From assembly GCA_963717125.1 (NCBI GenBank), contig CAVQVG010000002.1, positions 156,685 through 220,684 of the forward strand: a stretch of DNA of 64,000 bases. Reading direction: 5' to 3'. A program made the position numbers and the translations under genes. The notes under the pieces are model-generated. The model was given only the letters and a program-made list of their open reading frames with translations. It was not told the DNA's origin and did no database searches. Below, piece by piece: positions 25,401-33,116 of this stretch (position 1 is its first letter; every line of letters begins with the position of its first letter). This stretch comes from RYN-230 sp963717125. GTDB taxonomy: Bacteria; Actinomycetota; Actinomycetes; Streptosporangiales; Streptosporangiaceae.

Positions 25401-26068
25401 GACGGCACCTTCCCGAGGGGGACGCATCGCTCGATGAGGTCGTGGGCCACGCCGCCCCACACATCGCGGCCTATCTCGGGAATCGGCACGCCGAAACTCT
25501 GCGCATAAACCTCTCGCCTCGGCACGGCCGTTGGCAGCACGTCATAGCCTAGGCCCTCCAGCACCTCTCTGGCGCTGGTGGTGGAATGCGCGCGGGTAAT
25601 ACACCGGTTCAGCAGCACGGCCGCCCGGACGGGTGTGTCCCGGACCGCTTCGACCTCGCTGATCTCCTCGCGTACCGGGGTGGTGCGGTTGATCTCGATG
25701 GGGCTCGGCGCGCACGGAATGAGGATCTCATCGACGTACCGCATCGCGGACCGGGCGATGCCCGCGTGGTCCTCCAGCTGCGGCGCGTCGATGATCACCA
25801 CGTCCTCGGGGTAGGCGATCTCGGCCACCCGCTGGTGCAGGCTGCGGGAGGGCAGCGCGACAATGCGGAACGGAAACGCCAGCCGGGGCGGCAGCCCGGG
25901 GTCCATGGCCGCCAGGTCGGACCACTCCAGCGCGCTGCCGGACGGGTCCGCGTTGACCAGCAGCACGGTGCGCCCGGCCTGGGCGAAGATGTGCGCCAGC
26001 CAGACCGCTGAGGTGGTCTTGCCCGTGCCCGGCTTGAGGTTGAGCAACGCAACACTGAGAGCCGGCAT
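25397..26068 (-). CDS. ParA-family ATPase
   Basis: 223 residues. Walker-type ATPase of DNA or cargo segregation: P-loop LKPGTGKTTSAVWLA with the deviant lysine (K-PGTGKT), VLLVNADPSGSALEW, and Walker B VVIIDAPQLEDH. It is short and lacks an N-terminal HTH, as in chromosomal or plasmid type Ib ParA proteins. It forms a two-gene unit with the downstream ribbon-helix-helix-like gene. Three DnaA-box-like sequences lie within 170 bases upstream of its start. Confidence 0.85.
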   Translation of the reverse strand: MPALSVALLNLKPGTGKTTSAVWLAHIFAQAGRTVLLVNADPSGSALEWSDLAAMDPGLPPRLAFPFRIVALPSRSLHQRVAEIAYPEDVVIIDAPQLEDHAGIARSAMRYVDEILIPCAPSPIEINRTTPVREEISEVEAVRDTPVRAAVLLNRCITRAHSTTSAREVLEGLGYDVLPTAVPRREVYAQSFGVPIPEIGRDVWGGVAHDLIERCVPLGKVPS

Positions 26069-26382
26069 GAACGCAGTATTGCAGTGCTTACGGCCTTACG
26101 GAAGCGAGTTTGGCCATCTCGCTGGCTCCGGGCAACCCGCCCGTAACGGCAGGAAGCGGGATTTTCCACAGGAGTACGGATACTACCCCGCAGTTCGGGC
26201 GGCCCGCGCCAGGAAGTTACCCACAGTCTGTGGATCGCCACGGCTGGCCGGTTTTGCCGGCCGACCGGGCGATCTCCCCCCGGCGGGGTCGCCGAATTCG
26301 CTAAGTTGATCCTGCTCTGGATTGGTTCGTGGCGCTGGGAAATGGCCTATCCGTTCGGTGGCCAGCGGAAGGGGGCGCACGG
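26069..26382. promoter_or_regulatory. Region upstream of parA with DnaA-box-like sequences
   Basis: 314 bases without a gene. It holds TTTTCCACA (26162-26170) and TTACCCACA (26217-26225), each one base from TTATCCACA, and TGTGGATCG (26229-26237) in reverse orientation, two bases off. The last two form an inverted repeat CCACAG-T-CTGTGG (26221-26233). The area is lower in GC than its flanks. It could be a replication or DnaA-titration site, or the parA operator. Confidence 0.4.
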
Positions 26383-26727
26383 GTGGACGCACCAGAGAGC
26401 CGTCACCTCGGCGACACCGGGGATTTACCAGCCATTGTGTTCGCCCCTGCGCGGCCGGATATCCGCGCCGGCCACCGGGACGGCATGATCTTGGAAGTCC
26501 GCCGGGCCAGCGACGGCGGGCTGGCCCTGCCCGTGTTCAGCCGGCTGGACCTGCTGACCGCGGCGCTCGGGCCGGCCCAGCCCTGGGTGGCCCTGCCGCT
26601 GCATAACGTCCAGGCGATTTTAGGCGGCACCGAAGTCGACCGGGTCCTGCTCGACCCCGACGCGGCGCCTGATACCCCGCGCTGGGATGCCGGCGATGTG
26701 GCGGAGCTGGAAAGGCGGCTGGGATGA
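26383..26727 (+). CDS. SseB/SAV_915-like small protein
   Basis: 114 residues from the GTG at 26383, chosen because GGAAGGGGG lies about eight bases upstream; a GTG at 26329 would add 18 residues. The fold pattern (DLPAIVFAPARP, then GLALPVFSRLDLLTAALGPAQPW, then a valine-rich DRVLLDPDAAP) resembles the small SAV_915/SseB-type proteins common near secretion genes in actinobacteria. Its stop overlaps the next gene by ATGA, so it belongs to the same unit. Function unknown. Confidence 0.65.
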   Translation: MDAPESRHLGDTGDLPAIVFAPARPDIRAGHRDGMILEVRRASDGGLALPVFSRLDLLTAALGPAQPWVALPLHNVQAILGGTEVDRVLLDPDAAPDTPRWDAGDVAELERRLG

Positions 26728-27059
26728 TCGCGGCGGCAGACGGCGGCGGCGGCGCCGACGGGTTCCAGGTGGTGATGGCGGACCTGCTGGACGCGTCGGC
26801 CACATTCCACACCGAGGCGGGCACGCTCAAGGCGGTCGTCCCGGTGGACGGGCCGCCGTGCCCGGACGGCGGTGACGGGGCGCTGAACCAGAACCTGAAG
26901 GTGGTGCTGGAGATGATCGGCACCCTGAACCTGCAGGCCTCCGGGGTCATCGACAGTGACTCGGCCAAGCTGAAGACGGCGCATGATCGCTACGCGAGCA
27001 CCGAGACCAGCCTGACCCGGCTGTGCACCGAGATCAGCGACCCGAGCAAGATCGGCTGA
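26724..27059 (+). CDS. WXG100-like small helical protein (DUF6317-type)
   Basis: 111 residues, helical throughout: MADLLDASATFHTEAGTLKA, then LNQNLKVVLEMIGTLNLQAS and SAKLKTAHDRYASTETSLTR. This is the length and helix-turn-helix hairpin layout of WXG100/EspC-like secretion partners, but the WXG tripeptide itself is missing. It is coupled to the upstream gene and ends 10 bases before the WXG-containing gene, fitting a secreted heterodimer partner. Assignment to DUF6317 is from memory. Confidence 0.65.
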   Translation: MIAAADGGGGADGFQVVMADLLDASATFHTEAGTLKAVVPVDGPPCPDGGDGALNQNLKVVLEMIGTLNLQASGVIDSDSAKLKTAHDRYASTETSLTRLCTEISDPSKIG

Positions 27060-27069
27060 GGGGGCGACG

Positions 27070-28437
27070 ATGGCACCCGGCACCGGGCTGGCTGGCAAGG
27101 CACCCACGCGGCTGATGCCGTTCGCCTACGACTGGGTCGGCGGCGACATCCACGGCCTGTCCAGCCTGGCGGGCACGCTGTACGGCTACCCGCCGAGGAT
27201 GGCCGACGTGGTGACCGCGCTGGACAAGAAGGTCAGCCAGATCGTCGGCGACGCGGGCTGGCAGGGGTCGGCGGCTACGTCGTTCAGCAGCCACTGGGAG
27301 CTGGCTGCGGCCGAGACCAACGCGGTCGGCCTGACCATCATCGACGCGGGCGACATCGTCAACCAGCTCGCGGTGGACCTGGCCAAGATCGAGAATGCCC
27401 TGGAGTCGGCGGCCGATCAGGCCGCCGCGCACGGGGTCACCGTCGGCAGCAATGGCCAGCCGCCGCAGGCCTGCTACGCCAACGCCACCCAGGAGGACTG
27501 GCGCCTGGGCTACGGCTCGTTCTACCAGCAGTGCCTGGCCTCCGCGCAGGACACAAGGGTGCAGGCGGCCGGTGCGCTGCAGAGCCTGTACGGCGTGATG
27601 AGCGGCCAGGGCGGCTCCGATGTGCCGGGCAAGGTCGGCGAGGGCTCGACGGTCGCCGACTATCTCGCTGATCTGCTGGCCACGCCGTCCGCGTACGCCG
27701 GCCAGGTCGCCGACAAGGTCACCTCGCTGACCGAGGCGGCCAACAAGGCCAAGCAGGCCTGGCTGACGGCGCAGGCCGCAGCCCGGCAGGCCGACGGCCG
27801 GTTCGGCGTCATGCCGGACGACGTCAAGCAGGGGCTGAAGGACGCCCGCACCCGGCTGGCCTCGGCGCAGGACGACCTGACCGTGGCGCAGAGCCACGAG
27901 AACGCGTTCACCAAGGTGTTCGACACCCGGGCGTCGGACTTGCCCGGGCTGGGCAAGCTGGCCGACGGCCTGGCCGACGACAGCATCCTGCTCAAGGCGC
28001 TGGACGTTCCGGTGGTCAACGTGCTGGCCGGCGGCGTCAGCACCTGGGTTAACGCTAGCCAGGACGAGCAGCACGGCGTGCCCGGCTGGCTGGCCTACCC
28101 GCTGGAGACCGGCAACACGATCGGCACCCTGGCGGCCGGCACCGCGGTGGCCGGCGTCGTCGGCGGCGCGGTGGCCGGTCTGTCGGTGGCTGGCGCGCCG
28201 GTGCTCGGCGTCGCGGCCGGGGTGGCGGTCGGCGGCGTCGTCGCCTACGGTGTGGGCGACTATGTGCACAACTACATCGAGGACTTCGGCCAGCAGTGGC
28301 ATCAGCACGGCGCGCTCGGCATCGTCACCGACTTCGGCGCCGCCGGGGTGGGCACCTGGGACGACACCAAGCAACTCGTGGGCGACATCGGCGGGGCGGC
28401 CACGGGCGTGTGGCACGGCATCACGTCGCTGTTCTGA
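27070..28437 (+). CDS. WXG-containing putative type VII secretion substrate
   Basis: 455 residues. N-terminal helical domain with GWQGSAATSF (W64-Q-G66), the WXG turn. Residues 100-330 are mostly helical and Ala/Lys/Asp-rich with heptad character. Residues 340-410 contain glycine-zipper hydrophobic stretches (VAGVVGGAVAGLSVAGAP, VLGVAAGVAVGGVVAYG) able to enter a membrane, and the tail ends in GVWHGITSLF. This is the layout of polymorphic type VII effectors, but I see no recognisable toxin catalytic motif. No signal peptide. Confidence 0.7.
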   Translation: MAPGTGLAGKAPTRLMPFAYDWVGGDIHGLSSLAGTLYGYPPRMADVVTALDKKVSQIVGDAGWQGSAATSFSSHWELAAAETNAVGLTIIDAGDIVNQLAVDLAKIENALESAADQAAAHGVTVGSNGQPPQACYANATQEDWRLGYGSFYQQCLASAQDTRVQAAGALQSLYGVMSGQGGSDVPGKVGEGSTVADYLADLLATPSAYAGQVADKVTSLTEAANKAKQAWLTAQAAARQADGRFGVMPDDVKQGLKDARTRLASAQDDLTVAQSHENAFTKVFDTRASDLPGLGKLADGLADDSILLKALDVPVVNVLAGGVSTWVNASQDEQHGVPGWLAYPLETGNTIGTLAAGTAVAGVVGGAVAGLSVAGAPVLGVAAGVAVGGVVAYGVGDYVHNYIEDFGQQWHQHGALGIVTDFGAAGVGTWDDTKQLVGDIGGAATGVWHGITSLF

Positions 28438-28470
28438 GCGGGCTGCCCGCACACCCCCTGGAGGCAGGCC

Positions 28471-29262
28471 ATGCCGCTTTTCGACCGTACTGACCGCACT
28501 GGGAGCAAGCTCTCGGTCGGCCCGACGCTGCTGCTGGCGGCCGACCCAGGCGACGCGCTGGTCGACGCGGCCCGCCGGTACGACCCGCAGCTGCGCGCCT
28601 GGCACGGCCGGCTGGTGTTCGGCAACGGCGTACTGCTCTTCGGGCCGGTCACCATCACGCCCAAGCTCATCGAGCAGGCCGGGCTGCCGGCCAGCGCCGC
28701 CGTGGCCTGGTACGCGGCCGCGGCGCTGCAGCGGCACAGCGAGCGCCGCCCCGACGAGAGCAAGCGCGCCGACGGGGAGTCGCTGGTGCTCGGCCTGGCC
28801 GCGCGGCTCGGCGGGTCGGTGCACCCGTGGCCGCCGCTGCAGCGGCCGGCCCTGGCCGCCTCGGTATACAGCGAGCGGCCGCTCGCCCCGGACGAGGTGG
28901 TCCGGGTGCTCCGGCCCTACGCGGGCGACGATGTCGGCGTCGAGGACGCCAAGGACGATACGTACGCGATCAGCGGCAAGCACGCGGTGTTCTACACCGC
29001 CTACTGGTCACCCCGGCTCTACACCGCGGCGATCGAGCCGCCCGCGCTCGGTGCCATGCGCAAGGGCCCGTTGCATCACTGGGATCTGAACACCGGCATC
29101 CACGCCGGTGCGGCTCACCAGCAGCTGCGGCAGAAGGTGGCCAGCGGCGCCCTCGCGCTGGCCATGGCGGCCGGGGGCGTGGCCGTCGATATGTGCGGAT
29201 TCCGGTTCGAGGCGCCGGAGGAACTGCGCCCGGTCGGCGACCCGGCGTCCCACGGGGACTGA
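28471..29262 (+). CDS. Conserved-looking protein of the WXG cluster, unrecognised
   Basis: 263 residues, ATG after GGAGG. No signal peptide or membrane helix. Mixed alpha/beta with motifs such as HGRLVFGNGVLLFGPVTIT near residues 45-63 and AISGKHAVFYTAYWSPRLY near 169-187. Codon use is ordinary and the reading frame is clean, so it is a real gene. Lying 33 bases after the WXG-domain gene, it may be an accessory, chaperone or immunity protein; nothing in the sequence decides between these. Confidence 0.6.
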   Translation: MPLFDRTDRTGSKLSVGPTLLLAADPGDALVDAARRYDPQLRAWHGRLVFGNGVLLFGPVTITPKLIEQAGLPASAAVAWYAAAALQRHSERRPDESKRADGESLVLGLAARLGGSVHPWPPLQRPALAASVYSERPLAPDEVVRVLRPYAGDDVGVEDAKDDTYAISGKHAVFYTAYWSPRLYTAAIEPPALGAMRKGPLHHWDLNTGIHAGAAHQQLRQKVASGALALAMAAGGVAVDMCGFRFEAPEELRPVGDPASHGD

Positions 29263-29383
29263 GCACTGGGGGCCGGATCCGGTGCCTTCTCAGCTCAGGC
29301 GCCCCAGGTTATCGTCAACTATCGGCGCGTCCACCAGGCGAAACGTGGGCTGCGGGCCGTACTCGACATATGTAGGGGGCGCA

Positions 29384-29994
29384 GTGACGCAGCAGATCGC
29401 CGCGGTTCCGGCGGGCCCGGACAGCCAGCCAGCGCCGGGCCGGCCCAGCTTCGAGATCATCCCGCGGCGCGGCCTGATGGCCGTGGCCGTGGTGCTGGCT
29501 GGGCTGGTCGCGGTCGTCGCGGCCGACTCGTCCTGGGGGGTGGACTTCTTCCACGTCGTGGGCGGCGGTATCTGGACCGTGCTCGATCTGTTCCTCGGCT
29601 TCGTGCTCGGGCCGATCCTGGCCCGGCTGTCCATCCCGGCGCGGATCGAGGTCACCACCCGGCTGATGCCCAAGATGCTGCTCATCATGCCGACCGTGGT
29701 CGTCTGTACCCTGGCGGCCGGCTGGCAACTGGCTCTGCAGACCGGGGACATCCAGACCTCGTACCCGGACCATGGCTGGGTCGTCGCGTCGATGATCGTC
29801 GTCGCCGTGATGGCGGTGGTGGCCCTCGGTATTCTCGAGCGGCCAACCTGGCCGTGCTGTTCGAGCTGAAGAAACCGCAGCCGGACGGTCAGGTGATCGC
29901 CCGGTTGATGCGCCGGTTCTTCTACTCGGCAGGTGTCACCGGCGCCCTGCAGGTGGCCACCCTGCTGATCATGACCAGGCTGGCCACGGCATGA
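29384..29994 (+). pseudogene. Four-helix membrane protein (DUF2269-like), frameshifted
   Basis: GTG start at 29384. The first frame encodes about 155 residues with membrane segments (GLMAVAVVLAGLVAVVAAD, HVVGGGIWTVLDLFLGFVLG) and then runs into LERPTWPCCSS and a stop at 29869. In the neighbouring frame the protein continues ANLAVLFELKKPQPDGQ and TGALQVATLLIMTRLATA to the TGA at 29992-29994, which overlaps the next gene by ATGA. Adding one G at about 29843 (GAGCGG[G]CCAAC) joins the two parts. Either a recent mutation or a sequencing error. Confidence 0.7.
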
Positions 29995-30503
29995 CCGGGG
30001 ACGTGTCCCGGGCCGCGGCGGCCGACAGCATCCAGGCCAGTGGCAGCCAGGCCGGCAGCCAGGCCGGGCGCAGGCTGCCGCCGGTGGACGTGCTGGCCGT
30101 GGTCTCGGTGGCGCTGATGCTGATCGGCGGCGTCTACCTGGCGGCGCACCTGCCCGGACATCCCGGCCTGGCCGTGCCGGTGGCCACGGTGGCCGCGGGC
30201 GCGCTGCTGACCGCGGTGGACCTGGCCCTGCTCAGCCGGGTCCGGCCGTTCGCCTGGCCGGTGTTCTTCCTGGTCTTCCGCTGGGCACTGGTTGCCTACC
30301 TGGTCATCGCCGGGCTGCTGGGCTTTGTCTTCGTCCGTGACCACACCCCAGCGGCGACGCTGGCCGTGCTGGTGGCCACGCTCGCGGTGTTCGCCGTGGA
30401 CGTCCCGCTCATCCTGGCCTTCACCGTGGCCCGGTATGCCCGCCCACCCGGCCTGGATCAGTCGCACGAGGACGTCAATCTGCGGGCGGTCAGGCCCAGC
30501 TGA
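29991..30503 (+). CDS. Integral membrane protein, unrecognised
   Basis: 170 residues with four hydrophobic segments (VLAVVSVALMLIGGVYLAAH, AVPVATVAAGALLTAVDLAL, WALVAYLVIAGLLGFVFV, LAVLVATLAVFAVDVPLIL). Its ATG overlaps the stop of the frameshifted membrane gene, so the two probably formed a pair. The frameshift upstream could reduce its coupled translation. Family not recognised. Confidence 0.65.
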   Translation: MTGDVSRAAAADSIQASGSQAGSQAGRRLPPVDVLAVVSVALMLIGGVYLAAHLPGHPGLAVPVATVAAGALLTAVDLALLSRVRPFAWPVFFLVFRWALVAYLVIAGLLGFVFVRDHTPAATLAVLVATLAVFAVDVPLILAFTVARYARPPGLDQSHEDVNLRAVRPS

Positions 30504-30511
30504 GCCCTGGG

Positions 30512-30964
30512 TCAGGCGGCGCCGTCCTGGGTGTCGGCCCGGAGCTGGAACACCTGCTGGCGGACCCGGCTCAGGTCCGCGCCCAGCGTGACGACGACCT
30601 GCGCGGCCACGTTCCGGCCCTCGCGGATCAGGCCGAGCAGCAGATGCTCGGTGCCGACCCGGCCGTGCCCCATCTGCATGGCCTCCCGCTGGGCCAGGTC
30701 CAGCACCCGGCGTGCCCGCGGCGTGTACGGGATGTGCTCCGGCGGTTCGCTCCGGCCCCGGCCGAGAATGTCTTCCACCTGCTCGCGCACGGCGGCCACG
30801 TTGATGCCCAGCGAGCTGAGTGTCTCGGCGGCCAGCCCGTCGCGGTCGCGGATGAGCCCGAGCAGGATGTGCTCGGTGCCAGCGTGATCGTGGCTGAGCC
30901 TCCTGGCCTCCTGCTGGGCCAGTGCCAGCGCCCGCAGCCCCCGCTCGGTGAACCGGTCGAACAT
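30512..30964 (-). CDS. Stand-alone Clp N-terminal domain protein
   Basis: 150 residues containing two Clp_N repeats and little else. Repeat 1 begins MFDRFTERGLRALALAQQEA and includes HDHAGTEHILLGLI; repeat 2 begins YTPRARRVLDLAQREAMQMG and includes GRVGTEHLLLGLI. It matches the N-domain of ClpC but lacks both AAA modules, so it is likely an adaptor or substrate-binding relative rather than an unfoldase. Its promoter region contains a 14-bp direct repeat (31017-31056). Confidence 0.9.
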   Translation of the reverse strand: MFDRFTERGLRALALAQQEARRLSHDHAGTEHILLGLIRDRDGLAAETLSSLGINVAAVREQVEDILGRGRSEPPEHIPYTPRARRVLDLAQREAMQMGHGRVGTEHLLLGLIREGRNVAAQVVVTLGADLSRVRQQVFQLRADTQDGAA

Positions 30965-31016
30965 GATCCGCGCCGCCTTTCGATCCCCGTGAACCTGGGC
31001 GTGTGGGCCCTGGTAT

Positions 31017-31056
31017 CAAGATACATCTCGTTCGCGGATAAGCAAGATATATCGCG
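31017..31056 (-). promoter_or_regulatory. Paired 14-bp repeats upstream of the Clp_N gene
   Basis: CAAGATACATCTCG (31017-31030) and CAAGATATATCGCG (31043-31056) match at 12 of 14 positions and lie 26 bases apart, in an AT-richer patch 53-92 bases before the Clp_N start. They look like tandem operator sites. The sequence is not a clear HAIR (HspR) or ClgR box. Confidence 0.35.
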
Positions 31057-31076
31057 AGTGATCTGGGGCGGCGCGG

Positions 31077-31178
31077 TCACATGTTCCGCATCCGCAGGTA
31101 GCGGCGGATGTCGTCCTGCGAGCTCACCAGGACGGCGCCGACCACTGCCACCGACGCCAGGAGCAACAGCTTCTTCAC
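31077..31178 (-). CDS. 33-residue mini-protein (DUF6893-like)
   Basis: GTG start at 31178 preceded by GAGGAGG at good spacing; stop TGA at 31077-31079. The product starts VKKLLLLASVAVVGAVLV, a single hydrophobic segment, and ends QDDIRRYLRMRNM. This shape, with a hydrophobic start and a DIRRYLR-type end, is that of a short membrane-associated protein widespread in actinobacteria (DUF6893 by memory). It lies upstream of the Clp_N gene on the same strand. Function unknown. Confidence 0.7.
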   Translation of the reverse strand: MKKLLLLASVAVVGAVLVSSQDDIRRYLRMRNM

Positions 31179-31364
31179 GTCCGAACCTCCTCTCGCGGGT
31201 CGGGGCAGCACGTCCCTCCGGTCCACCGGCTGCCCACCGCTGGAATGTCCGGCCGTTCGGTGCCATCAGGATCCCTGCCCGCTCTGGCCTCGCGCTACCC
31301 TCCGCTGGACCCGGTGGCCGGCCGCTGGCCGGCCGTCACGCGCGGGAGGGCTCGTGATCGCTTC

Positions 31365-31386
31365 GTTCATCTTGCGTTCATTTTTA
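31365..31386 (+). promoter_or_regulatory. PHO-box-like pair of 11-bp repeats
   Basis: GTTCATCTTGC and GTTCATTTTTA are directly adjacent 11-base direct repeats starting GTTCAY, the layout of the PhoP-binding PHO box of streptomycetes. They lie 87 bases before the phosphate transporter start, where a -35 box would be replaced, and a possible -10 (CATACG or TACGTT, 31412-31419) is about 26 bases downstream. This also argues against the ATG at 31389 as the start of the gene. Confidence 0.6.
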
Positions 31387-31472
31387 TGTCGGAATTAAGC
31401 CTTCTGGATGACATACGTTCGTCGCATAGGCGGAGCCGGTGGGCGGCCCCTGTGCGCAGGGAGGAATCCTTG

Positions 31473-32933
31473 GTGTCCGGTAGCGGCTCACCAGGGCTGA
31501 CACATGCCCTGGATGAAGCGTCGATCAGCCGGTTTCATCTCCGCGCCGTCCTGGTGTCCGGCATGGGCTTCTTCACCGACGCCTACGACCTGTTCGTCAT
31601 CGGCATCGCGGCCACCCTGATCAAGCAGCAGTGGCAGCTGAGCTCGGGCAAGCTGGCGCTGCTCAACGCGGTCATGCTCGGCGCGGCCTGCCTGGGTGCC
31701 CTGGTGTTCGGCCGGGTCGCCGACCTGGTCGGCCGCAAGCGGGTGTACTGGCTGGTCGCGGTGATCATGGTGGCGGGCGCGGTGGGTTCGGCGCTATCTC
31801 CGTCGTACTGGGTGCTGATCGCGTTCCGCTTCGTGCTCGGCTTCGGCGTGGGCGGCGACTACCCGGTCAGCGCGGTACTGATGAGCGAGTACGCGAACCG
31901 GAAGGACCGCGGCAAGCTGGTCGCCATGGTGTTCTCCACCCAGGCCCTGGGCCTGATCGTGGGACCGCTGATCGCCCTGGCCCTGCTCGGCGCCGGCGTG
32001 GGCAACGACCTCTCGTGGCGCATCATGCTGGCGCTCGGTGCGGTGCCCGCCGCGGCCGTGGTCTACCTGCGCCGCACAATGCCGGAATCGCCGCGGTTCC
32101 AGGCTCAGGTGCAGGGCCGCTACGAGCACGCCGTGGCCGACTTGTCCCGGTTCACCGACGGGGCGGTGATCGGCACCCCGGCGCCCGCCATCACGCATCA
32201 GATGGGGCTGCGCGCGTTCCTGACCAACCGGCGCTGGCTGGTCACCCTGGCCGGCACGGCCGGCTGCTGGTTCCTGCTCGACTACGCCTACTACGGCAAC
32301 ACCATCTCCACGCCACAGATCATCGGGCTGATCTCGCCGCACTCGTCCACGATGACCACCATCGCCCTCCAGTTGGCCGTGTTCGCGATCGCGGCCGTGC
32401 CTGGCTACCTGCTCGGCATAGCCCGGCTGGACCGGATCGGCCACCGCAAGCTGCAGCTCGTCGGCTTCGCCGTGATGGCGCTGTGTTTCGCGGTCATTGG
32501 CGTGGTGCCCGGGCTGACCACCGCGGTGGTGCCGTTCCTGGTGGTCTTCGGGGTCAGCTACTTCTTCACCGAGTTCGGCCCGAACATGACCACGTTCGTG
32601 CTGCCGAGCGAGGTGTTCCCGGTGACCATGCGGGCCACCGGTCACGGCATCTCGGCCGGGGTGGGCAAGCTGGGGGCGTTCATCGGCGTCTTCCTGTTCC
32701 CGCTGCTGGCCAGGTCACTGGGGCTGCGCGGCACGCTGCTGCTCACCGCCGCGGTCTCGCTAGGCGGGCTGCTGCTCACGCTGGTCCTGCCCGAACCCGC
32801 CGGGCGCAGCCTGGAGGAAGTGTCCAGCGGCGAAGCCGAGCTGAGCACGGCCGCGGTGGTCGCCCCGGCCGAGCCCGATGCCCTGGTCATCCTCGACGCC
32901 AAGCCGGACACCCCGCCGGACCGGGCAGCCTGA
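31473..32933 (+). CDS. MFS transporter, phosphate:H+ symporter (PHS) type
   Basis: 486 residues from the GTG at 31473, preceded by GGGAGGAAT. The frame is open upstream to 31245 but that part lacks a ribosome site and overlaps the PHO-box-like repeats. About 12 membrane segments, with GMGFFTDAYDLFVIGIA near residues 31-47, the MFS loop GRVADLVGRKRVYW and the PHS-type GFGVGGDYPVSAVLMSEYAN near 122-141. Proton-coupled uptake of phosphate fits both the family and the upstream element. The C-terminal 40 residues are hydrophilic. Confidence 0.88.
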   Translation: MSGSGSPGLTHALDEASISRFHLRAVLVSGMGFFTDAYDLFVIGIAATLIKQQWQLSSGKLALLNAVMLGAACLGALVFGRVADLVGRKRVYWLVAVIMVAGAVGSALSPSYWVLIAFRFVLGFGVGGDYPVSAVLMSEYANRKDRGKLVAMVFSTQALGLIVGPLIALALLGAGVGNDLSWRIMLALGAVPAAAVVYLRRTMPESPRFQAQVQGRYEHAVADLSRFTDGAVIGTPAPAITHQMGLRAFLTNRRWLVTLAGTAGCWFLLDYAYYGNTISTPQIIGLISPHSSTMTTIALQLAVFAIAAVPGYLLGIARLDRIGHRKLQLVGFAVMALCFAVIGVVPGLTTAVVPFLVVFGVSYFFTEFGPNMTTFVLPSEVFPVTMRATGHGISAGVGKLGAFIGVFLFPLLARSLGLRGTLLLTAAVSLGGLLLTLVLPEPAGRSLEEVSSGEAELSTAAVVAPAEPDALVILDAKPDTPPDRAA

Positions 32934-32961
32934 GCTGTATTGGCCCGGGGGGACGACCCCC

Positions 32962-33078
32962 CGAACCCCCCGCCATTTCATCCCGTGACGACGAATCCCC
33001 CGAACCGCCCGCCATTCCATCCCGTGACGACGAATCCCCCGAACCGCCCGCCATTTCATCCCGCGACGACAAACCCCC
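32962..33078. repeat. Three tandem 39-bp repeats
   Basis: Units at 32962-33000, 33001-33039 and 33040-33078, each starting CGAACC and containing CCATCCCGTGACGACGAAT with few changes; a partial copy precedes them. The period is 13 codons and one plus-strand frame reads PEPPAI-S/P-SRDD repeatedly, but no gene with a start covers it. It lies in the 183-base gap between convergent genes. Confidence 0.85.
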
Positions 33079-33116
33079 GGAGCCCACCGATCGCCGCTTC
33101 GCGCCGAGCGACCTGA

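Noticed and set aside
31020..31056. HspR (HAIR) or ClgR box before the Clp_N gene
   Set aside because: CTTG and GTTCGC half-sites occur, but neither consensus palindrome is present. Only the direct repeat is reported.
31245..31472. N-terminal 76-codon extension of the phosphate transporter
   Set aside because: It covers the PHO-box-like repeats and non-membrane sequence; the GTG at 31473 has a much better ribosome site and gives a normal MFS N-terminus.
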